DNA from: Hyphomicrobiales bacterium
Lineage (GTDB): Bacteria; Pseudomonadota; Alphaproteobacteria; Rhizobiales; Xanthobacteraceae
Direction: 5' to 3'
DNA length: 33,053 nt
Assembly (NCBI GenBank): GCA_019237215.1
Contig: JAFAHL010000227.1
Coordinates: 1-33,053 of the forward strand
The stretch's first letter is position 1, and each line of letters begins with the position of its first letter. Below, piece by piece: positions 16,635 through 24,577 of this stretch. The position numbers and the translations under genes are program-made. Below the pieces are notes generated by a model. It saw only the letters and a list, made by a program, of their open reading frames with translations, did no database searches and was not told the origin of the DNA.

Positions 16635-18890
16635 ATGGGGATCGCCGACCAGCCAGCGAGCCAAACGACCCAGGGCGCGACGTCCAGGCGCGCCATGCTG
16701 CTCGCGACGTTTACCGCCGCCATCACCCTCAGCGCCGCGTTGCTGTTCATGGTGCAGCCGATGTTTACCAAGATGGTGCTGCCCCGTTTTGGCGGCGCGC
16801 CGTCGGTGTGGTCGGTGGCCATCGTGTACTTCCAGACCGCGCTGCTCGCGGGCTACGCCTACGCCCACTTGCTGACGCGCTACGCGGGCCCTCGCGTGTC
16901 GGTCGTGATCCATCTCGCTGTGATGGTCGCCGCTGCATTCGCGCTGCCACTGTCGATCCCCACCGGCTGGGACCGCCCGCCGGCAGCAGCCGAAGCGCTG
17001 TGGCTGATGGGATTGTTCACGGCCTCGATCGGCCTGCCGTTTTTTGCGCTCGCCGCCAATAGCCCTTTGCTGCAGGCCTGGTTCGCGCGCACCGACCACC
17101 CCGCCGCGAAAGACCCCTATTTCCTCTATGCCGCCAGCAATGTCGGAAGCTTCCTCGCGCTCGTATCCTATCCGATCGTGATTGAGCCCTTCGTGCGGCT
17201 CGGCGACCAAGCATTGTCGTGGTCGATCGGCTTTTGCTCGCTCATTGCACTGCTCGCCGGCTGCGGGGCGCTGCGATGGCATTCGCCGCACGAAAATGTG
17301 CCTGCCGACAGCACTGCAGAGGCCCCGCCGAGCTGGAAGGACGCCGGCTTTTGGATGGCGCTCGCGGCGGTGCCCGCGGGCCTTCTCGTCGCGGTGACCG
17401 CGCATATTTCAACGGATGTGGCGGCGGTGCCGCTCCTTTGGGTTCTTCCGCTCGCGCTCTATCTCTTGACCTTCGTCATCGTGTTTGCACGCCAGCCGAT
17501 CATTCCGCACCGGCTCGTGGTCGCCGTGCAGCCTTTGTTCATCATCGCGCTCGTTGCCGTCATCATCTTCGATCCGATCAAGACCATCGTCGGGATCCTC
17601 GCCGTGCACCTCGCGGTGTTTTTCGTCAACGCGTTGATGTGCCATGGCGAGCTTGCGCGCACGAGGCCGGCGCCGCGATACCTCACCGCCTTCTACCTCT
17701 GGATATCGGCGGGCGGCGTGATCGGCGGCATCGGGGCCGGATTGATCGCGCCTTATGTGTTCAACTGGGTGGCGGAATATCCGATCCTGATTGCGCTTGC
17801 GGTGCTGTGCCGGCCGGGTATCGCGCTGCCGGGCCAGCGCCTTCAGCGCTACTTCCTCTTCGGCGGCCTTGCAGCCGCCGTGCTCGTCCTCATCGTCTGC
17901 GCGCTATATCCGGTCGTGCTCAGCGAGACCGCCTTCAACTGGACCGTGGCCACGCTCTTGGCCGCGAGCGCGTTGTTCTGGCGCGCGCCATTGCCGTTCG
18001 CCGCGACCATCGCCTTCATCCTTCTCGCCTATCACAGCATCGTCGAGCAACCCGGCACGACGTCGGTGCGCAGTTTCTTCGGCGTCGCCAAGATCACGGA
18101 GACCGCGGACGGCCAGTTCCGTCTTCTACAGCACGGGACCACGCTTCATGGCGGGCAGCGTATCCGCGAAGCCAACGGTCGGCTGGCGGCGATCGATCCG
18201 CCGGAACTGCTGCTTTACTACTGGGATGGTTCCGCCATCTCGGAGACCTTCGCGGCGGTGCGCGCGCGCCTCGACCGGCCGATCCGTTTTGCGGTGATAG
18301 GCCTTGGCGCAGGCTCGTTGGCCTGCCGCGCCGCGCCGGACGATACCGTGCATTATTATGAGATCGACCCTGCCATCATCCGCATTGCTCGCGACCCATA
18401 TCTGTTCAGTTTTCTGTGGGTGTGTCGCCCGGACGTGCCGATTATCCTCGGTGACGCGCGGCTCACGCTCGCCGAAGCGCCCGACGGCGCCTACGACCTC
18501 ATCGTCGTCGATGCCTTCTCCTCCGACGCGATCCCCATCCATCTGCTCACGCGTGAAGCCATGGCGATGTACCTCAAGAAGCTCAGTCCGCACGGGATGG
18601 TGGCGATGCACGTGTCGAACCGGCACCTCGAGCTCGCCTCGGTGGTCACCGGCATCGCCGCGGCGAACGGCCTGATCACGCGCGTCAGCGACAGCTCCGA
18701 CCTCGACGAGGCAGCCAATCCCTACAAGTTCGTCGGCACGGTCGCGGCGGTTGCGCGCAGCGAAGAGGATTTCGGCACGCTCAGGCAGGCGCGGGATTGG
18801 GCGCCCGCGGCGCCCGATCCGAGCCAATGGGTGTGGACCGACGATTATTGCAATATCGTCGGCGCGTTGCTGCGCAAGCTCAACGAGTGA
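16635..18890 (+). CDS. membrane protein fused to a spermidine-synthase-like methyltransferase-fold domain
   Basis: This 751-residue protein has two parts. Residues about 20-490 contain some 13-14 membrane helices, starting MLLATFTAAITLSAALLFMVQPMFTKMVLP, a hallmark of the family. The C-terminal 250 residues are a Rossmann domain like spermidine synthase: LHGGQR, the nucleoside loop IGLGAGSLA (556-564), the acidic EIDP (E576, D578), GDAR (606-609) and the active-site-like DAFSSD (626-631), ending WTDDYCN. The usual PAPT reaction transfers an aminopropyl group from decarboxylated AdoMet to putrescine. No speD or other polyamine gene lies nearby, so the true substrate is unknown; a role on a membrane-associated or transported amine is speculative. 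It is convergent with the DedA gene 77 bp away. Confidence 0.84.
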   Translation: MGIADQPASQTTQGATSRRAMLLATFTAAITLSAALLFMVQPMFTKMVLPRFGGAPSVWSVAIVYFQTALLAGYAYAHLLTRYAGPRVSVVIHLAVMVAAAFALPLSIPTGWDRPPAAAEALWLMGLFTASIGLPFFALAANSPLLQAWFARTDHPAAKDPYFLYAASNVGSFLALVSYPIVIEPFVRLGDQALSWSIGFCSLIALLAGCGALRWHSPHENVPADSTAEAPPSWKDAGFWMALAAVPAGLLVAVTAHISTDVAAVPLLWVLPLALYLLTFVIVFARQPIIPHRLVVAVQPLFIIALVAVIIFDPIKTIVGILAVHLAVFFVNALMCHGELARTRPAPRYLTAFYLWISAGGVIGGIGAGLIAPYVFNWVAEYPILIALAVLCRPGIALPGQRLQRYFLFGGLAAAVLVLIVCALYPVVLSETAFNWTVATLLAASALFWRAPLPFAATIAFILLAYHSIVEQPGTTSVRSFFGVAKITETADGQFRLLQHGTTLHGGQRIREANGRLAAIDPPELLLYYWDGSAISETFAAVRARLDRPIRFAVIGLGAGSLACRAAPDDTVHYYEIDPAIIRIARDPYLFSFLWVCRPDVPIILGDARLTLAEAPDGAYDLIVVDAFSSDAIPIHLLTREAMAMYLKKLSPHGMVAMHVSNRHLELASVVTGIAAANGLITRVSDSSDLDEAANPYKFVGTVAAVARSEEDFGTLRQARDWAPAAPDPSQWVWTDDYCNIVGALLRKLNE

Positions 18891-18967
18891 CGGGGGTCCG
18901 TCAGCGGAGGCAGGAGCCGGGCGGCGCAACCTGTCTGACCCCTGCGGCCGGAGGCTTGATCGTTCGA

Positions 18968-19504
18968 CTACCTCCAGACCCACCTGAGAACCTTGCTCAC
19001 CACATCGCCCAAGGTAAGCAGCACGGCAGCCCAAACGAACGCCGAGCTGAAGTTCGCAGTCTGGAATTGCAACGAGGGCATTCGGAAGATGCCGGCGACC
19101 AGCGGGACCGAGGCGCGCAACGGTCCGAAGAAACGGCCGACGAAGATCGCAAGTACGCCCCAGCGCTTCACGAACGCTTCGCCCTTCGGCAGCAGTTCGG
19201 GATGGCGCGACAGCGGCCACATATGCGCGACTGGTGGTCCAAGCTTGACGCCAATCCAGTAGGACAGCCAGTCACCGAGCGCGGCCCCGATCGACCCGGC
19301 AATCCAAATCGGCCAGAAATTGAGGTTGCCGGAGCTAATCAGGACACCGATTCCAACCAGCGCCGCCCAGGCCGGAATGAGCAGGGAAATGAATGCAAGC
19401 GATTCGCCGAAGGCGAGCGCAAAAACAACGGGCGCCGCCCACGCCTCGTGGACACGCACAAACTCCACCACCTGTTGGGCGTGAGCTTCGAGGCTCTCGA
19501 ACAT
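18968..19504 (-). CDS. DedA family inner-membrane protein
   Basis: This 178-residue integral membrane protein shows the DedA/VTT pattern: FGESLAFISLLIPAWAALVGIG near residue 31, GSIGAALGDWLSYWIGVKLG near 69, then FVGRFFGPLRASVPLVAGIFRMP, the conserved Arg/Gly/Pro loop of the family, and a final hydrophobic helix. DedA proteins are linked to lipid-carrier or phospholipid flipping and to membrane-potential homeostasis. It is slightly shorter than typical members (about 190-220 residues). The ATG at 19504 lies 82 bp after the unrecognised gene on the same strand. Specific function cannot be read from the sequence. Confidence 0.88.
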   Translation of the reverse strand: MFESLEAHAQQVVEFVRVHEAWAAPVVFALAFGESLAFISLLIPAWAALVGIGVLISSGNLNFWPIWIAGSIGAALGDWLSYWIGVKLGPPVAHMWPLSRHPELLPKGEAFVKRWGVLAIFVGRFFGPLRASVPLVAGIFRMPSLQFQTANFSSAFVWAAVLLTLGDVVSKVLRWVWR

Positions 19505-19586
19505 GCGGGAGGCAGCCCGGTTACCGGACCGGGTCTAGCGCGGCTTGCCCGGTAAGACCAGAGCGCCTGCGGCGCCGTCCTCACGT

Positions 19587-20384
19587 TCAGGCTGCGAGCA
19601 CATCTCCCCGATGCGGGGCCTCGGACGACGTCTGCTTGGCTGCGGTCATCCGTTTGGCGACGGCATCCATGCCGGTGGCGTCTGCCTGCTTTCCGATCGC
19701 AATTGCCGCGTCGAGGATAGCGGCTGCTTGCCGATAGACCTTTTCGACGAGGCGATCGCCTTCGAGCGAGGCGATTTCCCGTATCGCGGAGAACGTGCAG
19801 AATACGACCTCGTTCGGCAGGCCGGACAGCCAGTGTCGGCCGGCATCGGCGGCGTGCTCGAGCGCAGACTGCAGCGGCCGGTGCAGCGCTGAACCATCGC
19901 AGCCGCGCAGGCAGCGCGCGATTGCTACCAGCTCCGTCGGCGTACGAAGCGATCGACATCGTTGCGCGATCTCGAGGTAACCTGAGCGTGCGAGTGCCGG
20001 CGCCAGAATTTCCACCACGGTTCGCTTGAGCATGAGTTCCGCCCGCATCATCTCGATCTTGGATGCATCCGCAGAGCCGGCAAGACGCGTGACGAACGGC
20101 ATCAGCAGCTGTTGACGCAGTTCATCGCCGAGGGTGTCGTTCAGGCACAGCGCAAACATCGCGATAGGGCGCGAGAAAGAAGCCGGCAAATCCTTGGCCC
20201 GGTAAATCGCGCGATAGGGATAGCCGGCGGCGACGACCGCCGCCTCGTTGACACAGGTCCCGCCATCCGGTCCTGGAAACTCGTGACTGCCGCGCAATAG
20301 CTTCCACTCGAGCATGCGCTGGAATCGGGCGGTGGTACCGGCGCGGGCTGATAGCGCGTTCAGCAGGCGATTGAAATCGAACAT
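19587..20384 (-). CDS. hypothetical protein, 265 residues
   Basis: I cannot assign a function. The start at 20384 is well supported by GAGAGGAGG ending 6 bases upstream, although the frame is open to 20456. The product is soluble with no signal peptide. Its most distinctive block is LRGSHEFPGPDGGTCVNEAA near residues 32-51, which looks like a conserved functional segment with Asp, Gly and Cys; LNDTLGDELRQQLLMPFVTRLAG follows near 80-102. The rest is mostly helical, and the last 30 residues are probably disordered. It lies upstream of the DedA gene on the same strand and is divergent from parE across 200 bp. Confidence 0.72.
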   Translation of the reverse strand: MFDFNRLLNALSARAGTTARFQRMLEWKLLRGSHEFPGPDGGTCVNEAAVVAAGYPYRAIYRAKDLPASFSRPIAMFALCLNDTLGDELRQQLLMPFVTRLAGSADASKIEMMRAELMLKRTVVEILAPALARSGYLEIAQRCRSLRTPTELVAIARCLRGCDGSALHRPLQSALEHAADAGRHWLSGLPNEVVFCTFSAIREIASLEGDRLVEKVYRQAAAILDAAIAIGKQADATGMDAVAKRMTAAKQTSSEAPHRGDVLAA

Positions 20385-20536
20385 GGCGGCCTCCTCTCGG
20401 CTTCGGTAAAGCTTTGGCAACAGGATCGGGCGAATATCCGGCGAGTCAACGGCCATCCGACGGCATCAAGTTGAATTGATGGTAAGGTTCGACCATATGA
20501 AGCGGCGCGGTCGCGCTGCCGCGGTATCACGCTGCG

Positions 20537-20550
20537 GCCACGGCCGTGGC
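20537..20550. repeat. 14-bp perfect palindrome upstream of parE
   Basis: GCCACGGCCGTGGC reads the same on both strands with no spacer and lies 34 bp before the parE start, in the 200-bp divergent gap. It could be an operator or chance in GC-rich DNA. Confidence 0.4.
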
Positions 20551-20584
20551 ATAGTCACAGCTGATTCGTTTACCCTCGTCGATC

Positions 20585-22675
20585 ATGAGACGCATGGCCA
20601 AAACGGCTAAAGCGACAGCCAACACTCCCGCCCAAAATTCGGGCAAGGACTTGTTTTCGGATTTGCCAGAGGCCGCGCCGCGCCGTCTCTCGGGCAAGGT
20701 AACGCGCGCTGGCAGGCCCGCGACCGCAGCCGAGGCTCGCTACACTGCCCGCGACATCGAGGTGCTCGAAGGCCTCGAGCCGGTGCGCCGGCGTCCGGGC
20801 ATGTATATCGGCGGCACCGACGAAAAGGCGTTGCATCACCTGTTCGCGGAGGTGATCGATAATTCCATGGATGAGGCCCTCGCCGGACATGCGAGCTTCA
20901 TCGACGTCGAGATGGAGGCCGACGGCTTCGTCACCGTAACCGACAACGGGCGCGGCATTCCCGTCGATCCTCACCCGAAGTTCAAGAACAAGTCCGCGCT
21001 CGAAGTGATCATGTGCACGTTGCACGCAGGGGGAAAGTTCGACTCGAAGGTGTACGGGACGTCGGGGGGTCTGCATGGCGTCGGCGTCTCGGTCGCCAAT
21101 GCGCTGTCGGAGCGCATGGAGGTGGAGGTCGCGCGCGAACAGACGCTGCACCGCATGGTGTTCGAGCGCGGCAAACCGAAAGGCAAGCTGAGCAAACTCG
21201 GCCGCGTGCCCAACCGGCGCGGCACCAAGGTGCGCTTCCGGCCCGATCCCGACATCTTCGGAGCGAAGGCGCATTTCAAGCCGGAACGCGTCTTCAAGAT
21301 GGCGCGCTCCAAGGCCTACTTGTTCGGCGGCGTAGAAATCCGCTGGTCCTGCGCCAAGGAGCTTCTGCGTGGGGTGGAGGACGTGCCGGAGGAGGCCACC
21401 TTCCATTTCGCCGACGGGCTCAAAGAATATTTGTCCGCGACCATCAACGGTGCCGCCCTCGTCCACCCCGACATCTTTACCGGCAGTGCGGGTAAGATCG
21501 GCGTCCACGGCGCCGCGCAATGGGCGGTCGCGTGGACCGCCGATAGCGACGGATTTCTCTCCTCCTATTGCAACACCATCCCGACGCCGGACGGCGGCAC
21601 GCACGAATCGGGTCTGCGCGCCGCGCTTCTGAAGGGCATCAAGGATCATGCCGAGCGCGTGGGCCAAGGCAAGCGCGCGACCGCGGTGACCGGTGATGAC
21701 GTGATGAACGGCGCCGCCTGCATGGTCTCGGTGTTCATCCGCGAGCCAGAATTCCAGGGCCAGACCAAAGATCGGCTCGCAACCGGCGAAGCGACGCGCA
21801 TCGTCGAGAACGCGATCAGGGACCCATTCGACCACTGGCTTGCCGCCAATCCCATGCAGGCCAACAGGCTTCTCGAGTTCGTGATCGAGCGCGCGGAGGA
21901 ACGCATCCGCCGCCGCCAGGAGAAAGAGAGTTCGCGCAAGAGCGCGGTGCGCAAGCTACGCCTTCCCGGCAAGCTCGCCGACTGCACCAATACCGCCGCT
22001 CAGGGGGCCGAGATATTCATCGTCGAGGGCGATTCGGCCGGCGGCTCGGCGAAACAAGCGCGAGATCGCGCCTCCCAGGCAGTGCTGCCGTTGCGCGGTA
22101 AGATTCTCAACGTCGCATCCGCCGGCAAGGACAAGCTCGCCCAAAACCAGCAACTGGCCGATTTGATGCAGGCGCTCGGCTGCGGGACGCTCGCGCACTA
22201 TCGCGACGATGATCTGCGCTACGCGAAGGTGATCGTGATGACGGACGCCGACGTCGACGGCGCCCATATCGCCTCCTTGCTAATCACCTTCTTCTACCGG
22301 CAAACGCCGAAGCTGATCGAAAACGGCCACCTTTATCTCGCCGTGCCGCCGCTCTACCGCCTGAGCCACGGGGGCAAGAATTTTTATGCGCGCGACGACA
22401 AACACAAGGATCAACTGCTGAAAAAGGAATTCCACGCCAACGCCAAGGTCGAGATCGGCCGCTTCAAGGGGCTGGGCGAGATGATGGCCAATCAGCTCAA
22501 GGAGACCACCATGGATCCGAAGACGCGCACCCTGTTGCGCGTCGTGGTGGTCGAGGACGAACGCAAGAAGACCGACAGCTCGGTCGAGCGGCTGATGGGC
22601 AACAAGCCGGAAGCGCGCTTCGAGTTCATCCAGGAGCGGGCTGAGTTCGCCGACGAGGAATTGCTGGACGTATAG
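20585..22675 (+). CDS. parE: DNA topoisomerase IV subunit B ParE
   Basis: ParE is the ATPase subunit of topoisomerase IV, which with ParC decatenates replicated chromosomes. The 696-residue protein starts with an Ala/Lys-rich extension of about 50 residues, then the GHKL ATPase: VRRRPGMYIGGTD near 67-79, EVIDNSMDEA at 89-98 and DNGRGIPVDPHPK. The TOPRIM domain has VEGDSAGG (E481, D483) and TDADVDGAH (D554, D556, D558), ending in the FKGLGEMM and DERKKTDSSVERLMGNKPEARFEFI tail. The motif set and length fit ParE better than GyrB, which is about 100 residues longer in alphaproteobacteria. The ATG at 20585 is used; 20594 is an alternative. parC is not in the window. Confidence 0.94.
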   Translation: MRRMAKTAKATANTPAQNSGKDLFSDLPEAAPRRLSGKVTRAGRPATAAEARYTARDIEVLEGLEPVRRRPGMYIGGTDEKALHHLFAEVIDNSMDEALAGHASFIDVEMEADGFVTVTDNGRGIPVDPHPKFKNKSALEVIMCTLHAGGKFDSKVYGTSGGLHGVGVSVANALSERMEVEVAREQTLHRMVFERGKPKGKLSKLGRVPNRRGTKVRFRPDPDIFGAKAHFKPERVFKMARSKAYLFGGVEIRWSCAKELLRGVEDVPEEATFHFADGLKEYLSATINGAALVHPDIFTGSAGKIGVHGAAQWAVAWTADSDGFLSSYCNTIPTPDGGTHESGLRAALLKGIKDHAERVGQGKRATAVTGDDVMNGAACMVSVFIREPEFQGQTKDRLATGEATRIVENAIRDPFDHWLAANPMQANRLLEFVIERAEERIRRRQEKESSRKSAVRKLRLPGKLADCTNTAAQGAEIFIVEGDSAGGSAKQARDRASQAVLPLRGKILNVASAGKDKLAQNQQLADLMQALGCGTLAHYRDDDLRYAKVIVMTDADVDGAHIASLLITFFYRQTPKLIENGHLYLAVPPLYRLSHGGKNFYARDDKHKDQLLKKEFHANAKVEIGRFKGLGEMMANQLKETTMDPKTRTLLRVVVVEDERKKTDSSVERLMGNKPEARFEFIQERAEFADEELLDV

Positions 22676-23022
22676 CGCAAGCGCACGCCGCGCCAGTGTT
22701 TAAACCGGCGCTGCGTGCGACTTTGTCGACAAAGATTTGGCGCTCGGGCGCCACATGCCGGAGGCGCGTCGTGGGGCGGCGCGGCAGAGCTTACACTCCG
22801 TGCTCTACTCTTCGCCCGCGTGGTCACCCGAGCAACCCAAACTTAACGCAAGTCCGGCGGCTCTTCCACCGCCGCAGGATATTCATCCCCGCTTTGCACA
22901 GGTGCGGACGCGTGCTCGCACCCATCGGGAGAATCGAATTCACCCGGCCAAGCGGTGGAGTGCGCGCCCCGAGTGCGCCGCAACAAAACCTTAGGCGTTT
23001 GCGGCAGGGCGGATGACGAATA
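22676..23022. other. 347-bp gene-free stretch after parE
   Basis: I find no supported gene. Several inverted repeats are present: the 14-bp perfect palindrome CTTTGTCGACAAAG (22721-22734); TGGCGC-TCGG-GCGCCA (22738-22753); CGGCGG/CCGCCG with an 8-base loop (22855-22860, 22869-22874); and GGTGCG/CGCACC (22901-22906, 22917-22922). This density could reflect parE termination, a small RNA, or only high G+C. Short open frames here lack ribosome-binding sites and recognisable products. Confidence 0.4.
22738..22753 (+). terminator. candidate parE terminator hairpin
   Basis: TGGCGC (22738-22743) and GCGCCA (22748-22753) form a perfect 6-bp stem with a 4-base loop, 62 bp after the parE stop. There is no T-run, so the call is weak. 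Confidence 0.3.
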
Positions 23023-23223
23023 TCACCTCGCGGCTTGCTTGCTGGCTTTCGGCTCGGTCACCTTCACCGCCAGCAGCCAAGCGATCCACAGGAAGACAAA
23101 GTAGAGCGCCAAAAAGATCAGCAGGCTCGCCTGCGGCCAAACGCGCTCGACAATGAGCCCGATGAGATAGTCGGCGACGTCGCCGAGCGCCATGAAGCCG
23201 ACGTAGTAGAAGATGAGTTGCAC
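23023..23223 (-). CDS. small two-helix membrane protein
   Basis: This 66-residue protein has two hydrophobic segments (about residues 3-25, FYYVGFMALGDVADYLIGLIV, and 32-53, ASLLIFLALYFVFLWIAWLLAVKV) and a basic tail (KASKQAAR) that should face the cytoplasm. The start is a GTG at 23223 with GGAGG 5 bases upstream, which supports real translation. No function is recognised. It is 135 bp downstream of the TctC gene on the same strand, with a strong GC hairpin between them, so it may be a separate unit. Confidence 0.65.
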   Translation of the reverse strand: MQLIFYYVGFMALGDVADYLIGLIVERVWPQASLLIFLALYFVFLWIAWLLAVKVTEPKASKQAAR

Positions 23224-23330
23224 GATGCCCTCCGCAGGACAGGCATCGCCCCTGCCCTCCTCCTACCACAGGTCGACGCTGACCGGAGCATTTTTCGCGG
23301 CCGCGGGGTTCGACTTTCGTCCCGACAAGT

Positions 23331-23346
23331 GCGGCCCGCGGGCCGC
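23331..23346 (-). terminator. candidate terminator after the TctC gene
   Basis: GCGGCCCGCGGGCCGC is a 16-bp perfect palindrome 12 bp past the TctC stop. As RNA it would fold as a 6-bp all-GC stem with a CGCG loop. There is no downstream T-run. Confidence 0.4.
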
Positions 23347-23358
23347 GAGGAGCCAACG

Positions 23359-24351
23359 CTACTCCTCGAACTTCAAATGGGCGGCCTCGACGACGCCGGC
23401 AAAGACCTTGATGTCGCTATCGATCGCCTTGCGGAACTCTTCGCCGGGACCGCCGCCGGGGTTGACCGCCATCGCCTTGAGTTTGTCGCGCACCCCCGGA
23501 TCGGCCAGTGCGCGCCGGGACTCCGTGCCAAGCTTGTTGGCGACCGCCGGCGGCGTGCCGGCTGGGACGAATAAACCGCTCCAGAGGCCGATATTCACCT
23601 CCGGATAGCCTGCCTCCGCCATGCTCGGGACGTCCGGAAGTTCCGAGCAGCGCTGCGATCCGGTCACTGCCAGGGCGCGGATCTTACCGCCCTGCACCAG
23701 CGGCATCGTGGGCGGACCGTCGGCGATGGAAAACAGCGTGTTCCCGCCCGCGACGCTGAGCATCATCTCGTTGCTGCTCTTGTAGGGCACTGCCACGGCC
23801 GGCATTCCGGTCTTGAGCTTGAACAGCTCGGTGGTGATGGTGAAGGCTGGCGAGGAGGTGGCGTAATTGGACTTGTCGGGATTGGCTTTGCCGTAGGCGA
23901 CAAGATCTTTGACCGACTTGATCGTGTCCTCGGCCGGACCGGCGAGGATCAGCGGAAACGACGCGATCATGGTCAGCGGCAGGAAGTCGCGGGTCGGATG
24001 GTAGGACAATTTGGGATAAATCGCCGCCGCGATCGCCATCTGGCCGCTCGCGGCCACCATGATCGTGTAGCCGTCCGCAGGCTGGCTCTTGACATACTCG
24101 ATCGCGATTCGCCCGCCCGCACCGGGCTTGTTCTCGATGATCACGGGTTGTCCGAGGTTCTCCGACAGTTTCTGCCCGACGAGCCGCGCGAAAAGATCGT
24201 TGCCACCGCCGGCCGCGAAACCAACGATCAAGCGGATCGGCCTGTTGGGATAGTTCGCCGCGGGATCGCCTTGTGCGCTCGCCGCATCGGCGGCAATCGC
24301 GGCCAGCGCCGCGATGGCGGCCCTCAGCAAGCCGCGTTTGAACCCGATCAT
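23359..24351 (-). CDS. tripartite tricarboxylate transporter binding protein (TctC/Bug family)
   Basis: This 330-residue periplasmic binding protein has a signal peptide at residues 1 to about 27 (RAAIAALAAIAADAASAQ) and the characteristic Bug opening YPNRPIRLIVGFAAGGGNDLFARLVGQKLSENLGQPVIIENKPGAGG, whose first loop binds the ligand carboxylate through water. FYKSSNEMM-like (PYKSSNEMMLSVAGG) and WSGLFVPAGTPP blocks follow. I place the start at the ATG at 24351: the GGAGGA site sits 7 bases upstream of it, too close to the other ATG at 24357. There are no tctA or tctB genes in the window, as is common for these solitary binding proteins. The ligand is unknown. Confidence 0.9.
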   Translation of the reverse strand: MIGFKRGLLRAAIAALAAIAADAASAQGDPAANYPNRPIRLIVGFAAGGGNDLFARLVGQKLSENLGQPVIIENKPGAGGRIAIEYVKSQPADGYTIMVAASGQMAIAAAIYPKLSYHPTRDFLPLTMIASFPLILAGPAEDTIKSVKDLVAYGKANPDKSNYATSSPAFTITTELFKLKTGMPAVAVPYKSSNEMMLSVAGGNTLFSIADGPPTMPLVQGGKIRALAVTGSQRCSELPDVPSMAEAGYPEVNIGLWSGLFVPAGTPPAVANKLGTESRRALADPGVRDKLKAMAVNPGGGPGEEFRKAIDSDIKVFAGVVEAAHLKFEE

Positions 24352-24479
24352 GGGCATTCCTCCGCCGTCATTTTCTCGATAAGCGTTTTTCGCAGATCGC
24401 GGCAGCGTCAAGTGTAGCAACGCCGCGCTCGGCCCGCGACCACCGGGCGGGGTCGCCGCCTGCTGCCCAACGTCGCGGT

Positions 24480-24509
24480 TTGACGTCAACGCGAGCCGCG
24501 TTCTAGGGT
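24480..24509 (+). promoter_or_regulatory. predicted promoter for the peptide transporter gene
   Basis: TTGACG (24480-24485) and TAGGGT (24504-24509) are separated by 18 bases, about 70 bp upstream of the transporter start in the 226-bp divergent gap. The -35 is strong and the -10 moderate. Confidence 0.42.
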
Positions 24510-24577
24510 CGCGCGCCTCAGCCGCGGCAGCCCGTCCCGCCGCGGATAACGTTTTTGACTGGCGGCGGCAAGCGGCA

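Noticed and set aside
18893-18942. GGGGTC/GACCCC pair between the convergent membrane-protein and DedA genes
   Set aside because: The 38-base loop and 6-bp stem are too weak to call a terminator.
20385-20584. LexA box upstream of parE
   Set aside because: A single GTTC occurs near 20488 but the second half-site at the right spacing is missing.
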